Part shown: piece after piece, positions 1-10,086 of the stretch
How the letters are laid out: the number at the start of each line of letters is the position of its first letter
Position numbering within the stretch: position 1 is the stretch's first letter
Source: Pyropia yezoensis
Lineage: Eukaryota > Rhodophyta > Bangiophyceae > Bangiales > Bangiaceae
Direction: 5' to 3'
Length of the DNA stretch: 64,000 nucleotides
NCBI GenBank assembly: GCA_009829735.1
Contig: CM020619.1
Location: 28,794,063-28,858,062 of the forward strand
The notes under the pieces: generated by a model
Told to the model about the DNA's origin: nothing
Databases searched by the model: none
What the model saw: only the letters and a program-made list of their open reading frames with translations
Program-made: the position numbers and the translations under genes

Positions 1-107
1 CACAGAGAGTGATACACACGAATGAAATGATGCCGGGGCGTCAGACAACCGCTACGGCGGCGGAGAAGCGCAGAAAGATCCCTCCAATACAACCCTCACC
101 GCAGCAC

Positions 108-785
108 TTAAGCGGGCCCGATAAATAGATCGCGCTGAGAACATACCTCTGTCCACTTTGCACGCAAGAACTGACCCGTGCGCCGAACTGTGTGAAGGTT
201 GGGGTCTATTGCTGCGTCTGCGCACGCGGCGGGAACAGTGAAGACCTCTGGGCCGTTGAACACCTCCGCCACGACCACTGGCCAGACCTCCGTACGACTC
301 GACCTCGAGTCCACCTGTTGGCGGGACATCGGGCCGCGAGACACGATGACACCAGCAGCGACCTCGCCATGGCACATCACATGCGCGAGACGCGCTCTCT
401 CGTGCTTGGTAAACGGAGGCTGTCGGTCTGGGCTCGGTTGGATGGCTGCCGTGCCACCGCTCTCGGCAGACACTTGTCCAGGGGTTGCCGCAGCAGGGAC
501 GGTCGCGTCAGGATCGCTTGGCGCTCCGCTCTGTCCTGCGGGTGTGCGCCGAGGAGGGGAGGGGCGAGGCTCGTCGGGCGCAGGGGAACCAGGATTCGAC
601 GGGGGAGGGAGAGCGCCCGACCGAGCACCCGAGGTAGATCCATCCGTCCCGGTGATAGCCGGCCCAGCACACGAGACCCCATTCTGTCGGCACCGGTCCG
701 CGAGCATCTGCTTCGTCCCGTGAATGGGGAGCCCCCGACGCTTCAGTTCGGCTCGCATCTGCTTAACAGTTACACGGGAAGCCAT
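108..785 (-). CDS. SAP-domain protein, uncharacterised
   Basis: Encodes 225 residues from the ATG at 785; the frame stays open upstream, but that part has no protein-like character. Residues about 5-35 fit the SAP DNA-binding motif closely (VTVKQMRAELKRRGLP, then GTKQML and a basic end), a helix-turn-helix that binds AT-rich or scaffold DNA in chromatin and DNA-repair proteins. A Pro/Ser/Gly-rich linker of about 90 residues follows, then a more ordered C-terminal part of about 95 residues containing EVWPVVVAEVFNGPEVF, which I do not recognise. It lies close to a transposase, so it could be a transposon passenger or a host gene. The SAP match is convincing; the gene as a whole is less certain. 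Confidence 0.5.
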   Translation of the reverse strand: MASRVTVKQMRAELKRRGLPIHGTKQMLADRCRQNGVSCAGPAITGTDGSTSGARSGALPPPSNPGSPAPDEPRPSPPRRTPAGQSGAPSDPDATVPAAATPGQVSAESGGTAAIQPSPDRQPPFTKHERARLAHVMCHGEVAAGVIVSRGPMSRQQVDSRSSRTEVWPVVVAEVFNGPEVFTVPAACADAAIDPNLHTVRRTGQFLRAKWTEVCSQRDLFIGPA

Positions 786-1064
786 ACTGGTCCGATCCGA
801 CGCAACAACAGGTAGGAAGAAGGCGTGAGGCTCTGGTCCGGAAGCGTGTGTGTGGATGTGCGGGTTGGCGTCTCGAGTGGTTCCGGGGGCGGGGTCGCTT
901 TTGCATTGCCGCCAGTGCGTGTCCAATGTTGTGGGTCTTCTTCCCGGCGCCTCTGCCCGCCAATGGACTTTGTCCAACGACACCCCTCGAACCTGTGAGT
1001 TGTCTCTGGCAACTCCAAACTTGGTCTCAATTCGATCGTCAAGTCTTGATCTCTGCAGTGTACG

Positions 1065-1132
1065 CCGCGGTATACCGTCGGTATAGACATACGCGGGCGC
1101 CCCGCGTATGTCTATACCGCGGTATACCGTCG
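1065..1132. repeat. Hairpin with flanking direct repeats
   Basis: A perfect inverted repeat with 18-nt arms and a 3-nt loop occupies 1080-1118 (arm GGTATAGACATACGCGGG). It is flanked by two exact copies of CCGCGGTATACCGTCG at 1065-1080 and 1117-1132; both contain the palindrome GGTATACC. A related word, CGTATATACCGTC, follows near 1165. This may be a transposon end or a structured regulatory site. Confidence 0.7.
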
Positions 1133-1606
1133 GGATGGGCACAGCCAATCAGATCGGCGTTACGCGTATATACCGTCACGCCGATTGCAACTGCGAACGG
1201 GCCTGAGAATGTCATGACAGTCAAAGGGGGGCTACTAAATCAATGGCCTGCGCGACTTTCTGAGATTCGAATAGACGGGGGTGGGGGGGGGGCGGGATCT
1301 CGCGGCGATTGCAGCTGTCGGGGGGGTGAGGGGGGGCGGCGGGGGGGGTGGGGGTGCACCTGCGGCGATCTGTGGCGGGGACCGAAATAGTGGGGGGGCG
1401 CAACACCTGTGGCGCCCTGCTGCCATGGTGAAGGGTGGGAGGCGGGTACCAGGGCGCGTCCGTGGCAGAGCGGGGGGTCGGGGGGATAGCCCCCGTGGCT
1501 TTGCTGAGCATGAAAATGGGAGCGTGCATGCACAGACTGGCATAGGAGGGGGGGCGAGGGAACGGAGTGACGAGCGAAAATGAGAAGAAACTACCGGAAA
1601 CCTCTA
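1133..1606. other. G-rich intergenic stretch, no gene
   Basis: Strongly G-rich on the plus strand between about 1276 and 1560, with many runs of five or more G. Several opposite-strand frames are open only because of this composition. It lies just past the stop codon of transposase copy A. Confidence 0.6.
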
Positions 1607-3552
1607 TCAGCCCTCCTCTTCGTCCTCCATTCCCTCCGAGCCTTCATCACTAGCCTCCCCATCCCCACACTCGGAGCCCTCCGAGACGGAATTCTCATCG
1701 TCCGCCTCCACACTCTCAAGCTCCCGCAGAGGCCCCTCAAGCTCCCCTTCCACCGCATCCCTAGCGGCAGCCAGACCGCGATAGAAGCCCTCCATCTTGT
1801 CTGCGTGGTCCTTGTACTGAGACCACACCTCTGGCGTGATCTTGTCAAACTCCTTCTCCACGAGCTCTCTCAGTGACGACAGTGTAAAGCTCGTGTTGCT
1901 GCGCTTCAGGGCCATCTTCACTGTCCCGCACACCATCTCAATTGGGTTAAGATCGGGGTGGGCTACGGGGGAGATGAGCACTGAAAATCCAAACTTAGCC
2001 GCCTGTTTCTGGACCATAAATCGTGGAGTAGGCTATTGGCGTCCGCAACAGCCTTCAATTCAGCTTTGGTCCGAGACTGCTGCCAGCACGCTTCCCAATC
2101 CGCCGGTACAACATCGTGGGAGACCAGACACTCCGCCGATTCGGCCTTCCGCAGCTTGTAGCCCACCGGGATAGTCTCAGGAGTTCGGATGAGGTGGTAG
2201 GGGGCCCGGTCGACGACCACAACTCCGCCAGAGATCTTCGGGAATACCGCGTCCTCGAGCCAGCTCAGCCAGACGTCGGAGCACATTTCCTTGTGGTAGT
2301 CCCCCTTTCCTTTATTCCCAACGAATACGAGCGCCGCATCCTGCACCAAGCCGGTCTCTCGTGAGCCCACGTGGGAAACAATCAACCGCCCACCCTTGCC
2401 CGATGTGACTGGCACAGGGTCCGCAGGGTCCCGTGCGTCCAGCTTCTGTAAACAAACATATTCTTGTTCGCCCACGTTTTGTCAGTGTAGGAGATGGTAC
2501 GGCCGCTGTCCCGGTACTGCTTAATCGTGGCGAGGTGGGAGTCTCGCGGGGCGACGATTGCGGGCTTATCACGGGCCACGTCATAGTGATTAGGGCCACG
2601 TGTGAAGCTGAACCCAATGTCTCGCAGAGCGCGAAAAAGAGTAGTGTGCGTCCACGTGAGCGTGAAGGGGGCGGGGGCCCAGGACATCACAACGGCCTCC
2701 GCTTGGAGGTACGCCAGTGTGGAATCCAGTGTGGGAATTGAGCGGTTCTCATACTGAGCGTACACCGCTGCCCGCACGCGAGCGAGCTCCTCGGTCGGTG
2801 GAAAAAACCGCTCGCGCAAGCAGCACCCAAGCTGGGGTGGTGCACAAGGGCTGCCTCCCGTGTCGGGGGAACTTGAAGAAGTGCAAGTCGCACACACGCT
2901 ATCCCTGTTGTGGGGCAATCCCCCCACCAGTAAACAAGATGATGGTTTGTGGGCCAGCAGTTTCTTGGTCGGGACGGGGAAGCGAGGCTAAGCCCCGCGG
3001 TCCCTCCCCTTATCTCTCCAGGGTCCTCTCAGAATCTCGCCACTGAGAATCTCCCACCCCACCACCTGCCCACCGGGCTACACGAAAATTTAACACGATA
3101 AAATGCAGAAAACTCTCAAATCCATGTTGGATTCACTATCAAGCAAAGTGTCCCTGACTTCGGGAAATTCGGGATCAAATGCAAAGGGAGAAACGGGTCA
3201 GACCAGTTGTCTCCCGCCCCAGTATGGCGTGCCCTGCCCCCCTGCGTGGGGCCAGTTCTGCCACACGGGCGGGATGCGTCGGCGAGACGTCCGTGAGGGC
3301 GCCTCTCCGCCAGTGGGTACACTTTGAGCGTACCCCTCCCCAGCCACTTCGCCGCAAAGTGCGCTCCCTCACCTCCGTGGCATCCACCGTCGGCTGCACG
3401 ACTCGGTGCAGGCGAGATGCACGCCCAGCCCCACGCTCTCGCTCGAAAAACGCGCGGACGTTGGAATTGATAGCGGCGCACTCCCTCGTGAGACGGCCCA
3501 ACGCGCGGTCCCTCGTCCGCGCGGTCGCCGTCACGCGCCGCGGGGAAGGCAT
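1607..3552 (-). pseudogene. Tc1/mariner-like transposase, copy A (decayed)
   Basis: Relic of a DDE transposase that would cut and paste a DNA transposon at TA sites. The likely start is the ATG at 3552, which aligns with the start of copy B. The N-terminal part contains RAFFERE, equivalent to RAIFERE in copy B. A 469-bp solo LTR (2797-3265) then interrupts the gene. The catalytic part resumes at EELARVR, with the helix-turn-helix TTLFRALRDIGFSFTRGPNH, the first Asp in YTDKTW, the second in VVDRAPYH, and HPDLNPIEMV before the third acidic residue. It ends in a long Glu/Asp/Ser-rich tail. The three parts lie in three frames (breaks near 2400-2470 and 1970-2010), and a normally conserved Trp in NPIEMVWG is Cys. 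It cannot make an intact enzyme. Confidence 0.85.
2797..3265 (-). repeat. Solo LTR of the E4 family in transposase copy A
   Basis: 469 bp, the same length as the E4 5' LTR at 52313-52781 and alignable along its whole length by eye, with many substitutions. The right end keeps TGCCACA; the left end has decayed from TGTGGCA to GGTGGAA. The 5 bp on each side are CGGTC and CGGGC, a target duplication with one change. Reading the transposase across the LTR gives RRRIPPEELARVR, matching RRVPAEELARLR in copy B, which confirms this is an insertion. Confidence 0.75.
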
Positions 3553-3605
3553 CGCGCTAAGCGTCAGGCGCCCGAGGAGCGTGTCTCCCGCCCTCAGGAA
3601 GCGCC

Positions 3606-3712
3606 TGCAAAGGGCGCGGCAGGGCACCTGAGAGGGGCTCGGCAGGGCGCCTGAGGGGGGCACGGCAGGGCACCTGAGGGGGCGCGTCGGGGCACCTGGG
3701 GGGGGCGCAGCC
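3606..3712. repeat. Minisatellite, about 24-bp period, four units
   Basis: Four imperfect units built on CGGCAGGGCACCTGAGGGG run head to tail. The open frames across them are repeat artefacts. Confidence 0.7.
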
Positions 3713-3715
3713 ACG

Positions 3716-4557
3716 CCTGGTCAGCAAAGCCGAAGGATCAAAAAAGGCGGGCACGCACGCGGCAGGGTCCAGGCCGGATCACGGGAATGGGCTGGCACAT
3801 CCCAGATGGAACTGATGATCAAGTAGCCCCCAGCATATTCCCCATCGAGCACATTTAATGTTGCAATCGGGTCCGAATCAACTCGTCCACCTCATCTGAC
3901 GGCGCTTCTTCTGCGCCCAGCCCTGAAGCGCACACCTGTTCGGGGCACTCACTGGTGTGAAAGTTTGACAGTCATGTGTGTCTTGACACGTTCTGCAGTC
4001 ACGCCACTTGTCAAGACATGTTCACAGGCGGGCAAGCGCACTATCAGTGCACGAAAAAGCCCGATTTCACGGAGCTCGTGACGCGGAGTTTTTTTCTCAT
4101 GCATGCCTTGTACAGCGAGCGGACATGCTTGTCGCAAAAACAGAAAGCCTGTGAGTTGCTCTTCCTTCAAAAAAAAAAACTAGTATAAAACGGGGCTGTA
4201 GCGCCGGAGCTACGACCGCTCAAAATTGGACCGTGCAAACCGGCCTAAAGGTATATCTCACGCAATAAGATTTTCGTTGAAAAATTTGCTACAGTGGATG
4301 GGCGTCCGACTGAGACTCAAAACTTCGCCGAAAAATAGACGTACGCGCTCCGGTGCTGTATAAAAAAAAGAGCGACGACGTCTCGAGGTAGCCGGAGTCA
4401 GCGTTCGTAGCGATCTCGAGTGGCGCTTCGCTCCACGTCTCTCCCCACTTCACGACACATGTGATCCGAGTGAGGCCGACGAAATGGGGGCTACTTTATT
4501 CCGGCGAACTTCCGTTAAACGCTGTCGAGTCTGACGTCCTGGGTTGGCGGACGCCCG
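3716..4557. other. Intergenic region with small hairpin and A-runs
   Basis: No credible gene. The region is less GC-rich than its surroundings. An inverted repeat with 10-nt arms (TGTCTTGACA / TGTCAAGACA) spans about 3979-4018. An A-run near 4170 is followed by CTAGTATAAAACGGGG, and a second TATAAAAAAAA lies near 4359; either could be a TATA-type promoter element, but no clear transcript follows. Confidence 0.5.
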
Positions 4558-4559
4558 TA

Positions 4560-4788
4560 CAGTGCGACCCCTCACTTGGCCGCCCCGCAGTTGTGCCGAT
4601 CGGCACAACTGAGGGGGGGGTACGCGTGAAGTGGCCCGGCCGGGCGGCTCATATTCGGGCGATTGACGGGTGCTGATTGGCTCATACCGTCCAGATCGCT
4701 GAAATCTGAACATCTCAGGACAACTGTCGGACACTGGAAGGGGGGCCACCTCCTTGGTCTACCCCAGGGCAAGTGAGGGGTCGCACTG
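4560..4788. mobile_element. MITE of Tc1/mariner type, copy 1
   Basis: A 229-bp non-autonomous element with terminal inverted repeats starting CAGTGCGACCCCTCACTTG, bordered by TA on both sides (4558-4559, 4789-4790), the target duplication typical of Tc1/mariner. It has no coding capacity. A perfect 22-bp palindrome lies at 4589-4610. It is the reverse complement of the copy at 8737-8965; by eye I find one difference in 229 bases, so both moved recently. Confidence 0.9.
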
Positions 4789-4917
4789 TAGTGATTGCGC
4801 GGGGTGACTGACTGCGGGTGTCGCGTTGGGTGGCGTCCGTTCTGCGTCGGTGGCGCGCGTTTCCCCCCCCCCATCACGTGCCCCCCCTGCTGCGACGCCC
4901 CCCGTGGGGGCAGCCGG

Positions 4918-5688
4918 ATGCGCCCTCCGTCGCGCCCTCCCCCCCACCCGCCACCCCCCGCCGCTGCCCTGCGCTCCCTCCTCTTCCTGGCCACCCTGTA
5001 CGCAGGCGCGTGGCTGCCGCCGCTTGCGCTGCTTGGCGGCCTGCGCCATGCCGCGCTGCTGCCCAGCACGCCCGGGGCGCACCCCCCCCCCCCCCCCCCC
5101 CCCCTTGGCGGTCTGACGACCTTTGTGCACGTCACGGACGTGCACTCGTCCGCCGCCGACCGCTGGGCGTCGGGTTGTGCCGGCGACGACACCAGATATG
5201 AGCGGCCGGTGTTGGACGACGTGGTGGCCGTGCGGGACGTGCCCTCCTGGTCGGCGGTGGCTGAGTCGGCCGTGGACGTTGCGCGCGCGAGCGCCCGCCG
5301 CCTTGTGTCAACCGCGGCGGCGGTGGTGACGGCGGTGGTGGGCACCTCGGACGAGGTGACAGTCTTCTCCGTCCTGGTGCCGGCCGACTGGTCCGCCCTG
5401 AAGCGCAAGGCGCGCGAGTACCTGGCGCGCGCCGACGTCATCCCCCCACCACGAGTGGATCGAGTCCGCCCGCGCGCAGTGCGTGCGTGGGCAGGACCAC
5501 ACGGGTGGCGGCGGCAGCGGCAGCGGCGGCAGCGGCGGCGGCGGCGGCGGCGGCGGCGGAGGCTGGCGCGCGGGGTGGTGGCGACGACCGCCGGCGGGCG
5601 GATCGTCGCCATCTCCAAGGCGCTCCTCGACGCGCGCCGGAGACCGGTGCGGCCGGCGGCCACGGGCGACGCCCCAGCCGCGGCATAG
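4918..5688 (+). CDS. Hypothetical membrane-anchored protein
   Basis: Translation from the ATG at 4918 gives a Pro-rich start, a hydrophobic stretch (LRSLLFLATLYAGAWLPPLALLGGL) suited to a signal anchor, then TTFVHVTDVHSS and about 130 residues of non-repetitive sequence. From about 5445 the frame becomes Arg-rich and low in complexity, while the frame one base away reads HHEWIESARAQCVRGQDH, which looks more like real protein. The switch falls at a run of six C, so a single-base indel or sequencing error there is likely and the true protein may extend further. TDVH resembles the DxH motif of metallophosphoesterases, but the other motifs of that family are not visible. Family unknown. Confidence 0.35.
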   Translation: MRPPSRPPPHPPPPAAALRSLLFLATLYAGAWLPPLALLGGLRHAALLPSTPGAHPPPPPPPLGGLTTFVHVTDVHSSAADRWASGCAGDDTRYERPVLDDVVAVRDVPSWSAVAESAVDVARASARRLVSTAAAVVTAVVGTSDEVTVFSVLVPADWSALKRKAREYLARADVIPPPRVDRVRPRAVRAWAGPHGWRRQRQRRQRRRRRRRRRRLARGVVATTAGGRIVAISKALLDARRRPVRPAATGDAPAAA

Positions 5689-8585
5689 GCCAAGACGCGC
5701 CGCCGCGCGGCCGCCGCGGAGCACCTGGTGCCGTACGCGCCGGTCACTGGCACGGACCCGCCGGTGGTGGCGGCGGCGGCGGCGGCCGGCGGCGGCACCG
5801 GCGGCGGCAGTGGCGGCGGGGGCGGCGACGAGGCCGCGTCTGCCGCGGCGACGGCTGCGGCGGCGGCCGCCTCCGCGACGGCCGGCAGCAACGGCCGGAC
5901 AGCGCACCTGCTGGGCGCCGCCCCCCTGCCGCTCGCAGCCGGCGTCGCGGTGGCGATGGCGCCTGTGGCGGGCATGGAGAGCGGCAGCCACGTGCTGTTC
6001 GCGGCCGTCCACGTTGCGCACGTGGCCGTGGCGATTTCCGGAGGGTGGGAGACGCTCGGGGCGGGCTCTTGGGGGGGGGGGGGTCGCCGCCACCGTCGCC
6101 GCGCTGCTGAGGGTGACCGCCGCCACGCGGGCGGCGGCGGCGCGCAGCGCTCTGGCGTTGGAGTGGGCGGAATCAGGGGGGGAGGGGGCGGCTGGGGGGG
6201 GGGGGAAGGGCGGTGGTCGGCGGGCAGGGGGGAGGAGGGGCGGACGCGGAGGGGGGGGGGGAACGGCGGGCGGCGTGCGGGGGGGGGGGGGGGGGGGTGG
6301 GGGGGGGCGGACCTTGGGCCACCACATCGCGGGCACCAAAACCGCGACGGTACGCGCGCAGTGGGGGTCGCGACGGGCGGCCCACCGCTGCGGGCATGCT
6401 CGCGCACGGCGGGCGGGGCCCGCCACCGTCCGCGGCGGGCGCGTGCCCGACTTGGCGTCGACGGGGACCACCGGGGCGGCGGCGGCCGCCGCCGCGGGCG
6501 CCCCGCCTCGCGTGCGACCGCACGGGGCCGCACGCCGGCCGGCTCGAGGCGACGGACAAGTGGTGGCTCGCGCCCGCGGCGGGCGGCGACCGCGGCCGTG
6601 TCCCCCCCTCAAGCCGCCGTCAGCCTCAGGCCGCCCTCCTGCACACGGCGCCGCACGGCACCGACACGGCGCGGCACGGCGCGGCGCAACACAGCACGGC
6701 GCGACGCGGCGTCGCCCCCCTCTCTCCCCCCGTCTCTTTCCGCCACGACGTCTGGCGGCCGCCCCCCCCCACCCCCCCTTCAGTTGTCCACAATGAAGAA
6801 AACATAGCGCTTCGGCCGGCTCGGAGAGGCGGCGACCAGTCCCCTCGCAGGCAGTCGCCCCGCCCGCTGCCCGGCCCGCGAGCAGCCCCCGCCCCAGACC
6901 CGACGACCCCCCTTCCCCCGCCCCCCCGTGGTCGCCGCGTTGGCGGCGCGGCGACTTCCGCTGGTGGCGGTGGCGGTAGCGGCGACGGTGGCCGGCCTAC
7001 CACACGACTGGTCGCTTCCGGTTCGGTGTACACGCTGCCTGACGGGCGACAGCTGACCGCCGCCGTCCACTCGGTGGGCGGCTGCCGCACGCGAACGGAC
7101 GCGCCGACGGGGAGTTCCCTGCGGGCGAACTACGGGCAGAGGGGAGGACCGACGGGGGGGGCGCCGGTAGCCCCGCCGCCGCCGCCGCCACCGCCGCTGC
7201 CCCCGCCCCCGCCCCCGTCAGCGGTGCTCGGCGCGCCCGCGGACGCGCCGTCACCGGCGGCGGCTGCGGCGCCGCCGCCCCCCCCGCCGGCGGCGCCCGC
7301 GCCGCCAGTCCCACGACGTCGGTCTTCCCTCCCCTCCGGCGCGCCTCGCGCCACCCACCCACGACGCCGGCCGTCACCGTCACACGCGCTCCCCACCCCC
7401 TTGCCCCACCCCCCCCCGCCGGCGCGTCCGCGGTCGGTGGCCGCCCCCCGCCCCCTCCCCCCGCCCCGCGCACGCCCCGCCCCCCCCTCCCCCCACGTCG
7501 AAGTCCGCCCCCGCGAGGAGGGACCCCCCCCCCCCCCCCCCAGCCGGACGGCCACCTCGGTGAAGGAGCTCCACGGGCGGCCCCACTGCTCCCTCGTCCA
7601 CCCCAGCGCGTACAGGTCGACGAGCGCGCGGTGGAGGAAGCCGACGCACCGCTCGCCGCCGCCGCCGTCGGGCGCCCCGCACGGCGGGAACGCCCGCTCG
7701 TCGGCAGCGCCCGCCGTGGCCGTCGCCGCCGCCACCCCGTCCCCCGCGACGGCCACGCGGCCAGGGAAGGCGGCGGCCAGGGCGGCCACCACCGCCGGGT
7801 CATGGCCGGCCACGTACGAGCGCGGGCGGGGGGGGGGGGGCCCTGCGGGGAGGGGTGGGAAGGGGGTGCCCAGCAGCCGCCGCCGTGGCCGCGTCGATTC
7901 CCGCGGCTGCCGCAGCGGGAGGGCGCCGGGGGGGCGCCCGACGCCCGCGCCACGGTGGTGGCATTGGCGGCGGTGGCGGCCCCGGCGCCCTCCCGCCCCC
8001 CCCCCTAAGTTCGCGGCCGGCTACGGGCGCGCCCCCCACCGCCGACCCCGCTCCCCGCCCCTCCCCCCTCCCCCTGCTGCCACGCCTGCCCCCACCCCCT
8101 CCCCACACGCACATGCGGATGGCGGGCGCGGTCAACGCGCTCCCCGTAGCCTCGCACGGAGATGCGTCATCCGACTGCCCGCGGGCGTCGATCGAGACGC
8201 GGGACGCTGGTCGAGCCACCCCGCTGTCGACGCCACGCGCGCGCGTCAGTGGCGGCCCGCGTCGGTGATGGCGGCGGGGGCACCAGGGGGGGGGTGGGCG
8301 GCCGCAGAGCGGTGGACGGGGGGGGGGGAGTGAGTGACGGGCACCCCGCTCGTTGCCCCCCCCCTCCTCTCGCACGCTGCCCCTCCTTTCCACGACCCTC
8401 GCGCCGCCCCCTCTTCCGTCGCCGCTGCGGCGCGCGCTGCGGTAGCCCCCCCCAATCGCGCGACGGTGCATTGGTGCGTCCGTCTGTTTTGGCCGCGATG
8501 GAACTGTCGTCGAAACGATGCAGGACGGAGGATGCAAACGATAGCCGGAAGGCACATTTGACCAATTGCTTAGTACCTGAGAGTC
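5689..8585. other. Very GC-rich, low-complexity region
   Basis: Extended GCG/GGC triplet runs and long homopolymers of G and C keep nearly all six frames open, so frame length is no evidence here. Two islands look less repetitive: a plus-strand stretch at about 5880-6050 (HLLGAAPLPLAAGVAVAMAP and on), and a minus-strand stretch at about 7560-7813, listed separately. A second exon of the upstream gene is possible but cannot be shown. Confidence 0.5.
7130..7813 (-). CDS. Possible hypothetical protein fragment
   Basis: The first 90 or so residues from the ATG at 7813 are non-repetitive and balanced in composition (MAGHDPAVVAALAAAF, then GFLHRALVDLYALGWTREQW and WSSFTEVAV). After that the frame turns into poly-Gly and Pro-rich repeats with no support. 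It could be one exon of a gene whose other exons I cannot place. I do not recognise the family. Confidence 0.25.
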   Translation of the reverse strand: MAGHDPAVVAALAAAFPGRVAVAGDGVAAATATAGAADERAFPPCGAPDGGGGERCVGFLHRALVDLYALGWTREQWGRPWSSFTEVAVRLGGGGGGPSSRGRTSTWGEGGAGRARGGGRGRGAATDRGRAGGGGWGKGVGSACDGDGRRRGWVARGAPEGREDRRRGTGGAGAAGGGGGGAAAAAGDGASAGAPSTADGGGGGGSGGGGGGGGATGAPPVGPPLCP

Positions 8586-8693
8586 TCACGGTAGATCACT
8601 TTCGCTCTCCCCCTCCTCGCTGCCCTCATCCAAAGAAATCCCTACCTCAATCTCATCCACGTCCCTACCCTCGTTGAATGCCGCCTCAACCTC

Positions 8694-8725
8694 GGAACTC
8701 ACCTCTTCGGGAACTCACCTCTTCC
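8694..8725. repeat. 16-bp tandem duplication in transposase tail
   Basis: GGAACTCACCTCTTC plus one base occurs twice in a row. Without one copy, the tail frame runs on through a Glu/Asp-rich C-terminus like that of copy A; with it, the frame meets an early stop. Confidence 0.75.
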
Positions 8726-8736
8726 ACACTTCGGTA

Positions 8737-8965
8737 CAGTGCGACCCCTCACTTGCCCTGGGGTAGACCAAGGAGGTGGCCCCCCTTCCAGTGTCCGACA
8801 GTTCTCCTGAGATGTTCAGATTTCAGCGATCTGGACGGTATGAGCCAATCAGCACCCGTCAATCGCCCGAATATGAGCCGCCCGGCCGGGCCACTTCACG
8901 CGTACCCCCCCCTCAGTTGTGCCGATCGGCACAACTGCGGGGCGGCCAAGTGAGGGGTCGCACTG
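8737..8965. mobile_element. MITE of Tc1/mariner type, copy 2
   Basis: The same 229-bp element as at 4560-4788, in opposite orientation, with TA at 8735-8736 and 8966-8967. It sits in the last part of transposase copy B, replacing its C-terminal codons with sequence read from the inverted repeat. Confidence 0.9.
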
Positions 8966-10038
8966 TAGTACCCCTCCACTCGGATTGCACGGTCCTCATA
9001 TCTCGCCCACACCTCAGGCGTAATCTTCGCGAACGCTTCCTCCGCCAACTCTCGGAGCGATACGAGGGAGAACTCAGTATTCGCCCGCTTCGGGGACATC
9101 TTGGTGCTTCCCCATACCATTTCAATAGGGTTGAGCTCGGGGTGCGCGACGGGCGAAATCAAGACTGCCACGTCAAAGCGAGCAGCCAGGTCCTGGACCA
9201 GATACCGCGGGGCCGGTCGGTTGTCGTCCGCCTGCTTCTTCAGCTGCGCCCTCGTGCACGTGGTCCGCCAGTGAGGTCCCCAGTCTTCCCGGTCCAGACC
9301 GTGCCGCTCCAGCCAGTCGGCGTACTCCGCCTTGCGGAAGTGAGGCAGGGCAGGGCGCGTGGCCTCGTTCCTGACCATGTGGTAGGGCGCTCGGTCGATC
9401 ACGAGAACACCGCCACGGATCTTGGGTAGGACAGACTCCTCCAACCATCTCAGCCACGAGGCCGAGTTCATCTCGGAATGGTAGTCCCCGCCGTTCTTCT
9501 TGCCCACAAACACCCACGCGGCACCGTCCACCAGCCCAGTCTTGCGAGAGCCCACGTGGACCACAATGATGCGAGCGCCCTTCCCAGACGGCACGTTCAG
9601 GCGGGAGCGCGTGTCGCCATCGTTCCAGCTGCGATAGGTAGTCATGTTCTTGTTCAGCCACGTCTCGTCCGTGTAGTAGATCGTCCGCCTCTCCGCCCGG
9701 TACTTCCGCATTGTGTCGATGAAGTCGTTCCGCTGCCGCCGCACCGACGGGCTCTCGCGTGCGACGTCGTAGTGATTGGGCCCACGGCTAAAAGAGAAGC
9801 CAATGTCTTGGAGCGCTCGGTGCACTGTAGCACGTGTCCAAATATAGCGCTCGCCACCACTGCCCTTGGCGCCGCCACCCGCATCAGGGCCGGTCTCCTC
9901 AGCACCCGAGAGGACTTCGAGAGTGCTGTCAAGAGTCGGGAGAGTGCGTTTGTGGTACTGCGAATAGATCGCCTCCCGCAGACGCGCTAGCTCCTCGGCT
10001 GGCACCCGCCGCGCAGACCGACGGGTCTCCGTGGCACC

Positions 10039-10086
10039 TGTGGCAAAAACCACTCGCACACGCGGCACCCAAGTTGGGGCGGTGTA
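10039..10086 (-). repeat. First 48 bp of the E4 3' LTR
   Basis: Starts TGTGGCAAAAACCACTCGC and is identical over all 48 bases to the matching end of the E4 5' LTR (52313-52360). It is preceded by GCACC at 10034-10038, the same five bases that follow the other end of E4 at 52782-52786. It breaks off at 10087 into unrelated sequence; the rest of this LTR is not visible and may lie in the N gap. Confidence 0.85.

Larger units (their letters stand above)
8586..10038 (-). pseudogene. Tc1/mariner-like transposase, copy B, catalytic half
   Basis: Carries the second DNA-binding helix-turn-helix (TVHRALQDIGFSFSRGPNH) and a complete DDE core: Asp in YTDETWLNKN, Asp in VIDRAPYHM, Glu in HPELNPIEMVWG. 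Upstream it ends abruptly at 10038 against an E4 LTR end; the missing N-terminal part lies at 52782-53032 and is in frame with this half once the LTR element and one copy of GCACC are discounted. Downstream a MITE (8737-8965) splits off the acidic tail, which continues from 8736 to a TGA at 8586-8588. A 16-bp tandem duplication at about 8694-8725 also shifts the tail frame. The catalytic core is otherwise open, so the damage is mostly insertional. Confidence 0.85.

Noticed and set aside
2382..2927. Cys-rich N-terminal domain of transposase copy A (VCATCTSS, GGSPC)
   Set aside because: It is read from the solo LTR and is not part of the original gene.
4918..5688. Metallophosphoesterase from the TDVH motif
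   Set aside because: The other metal-binding motifs (GD, GNH, GH) are not visible; one tripeptide is too little.
5700..8560. Long frames of 200-700 codons on both strands
   Set aside because: They follow GC triplet runs and homopolymers; most are Arg/Gly/Pro/Ala repeats without domains.
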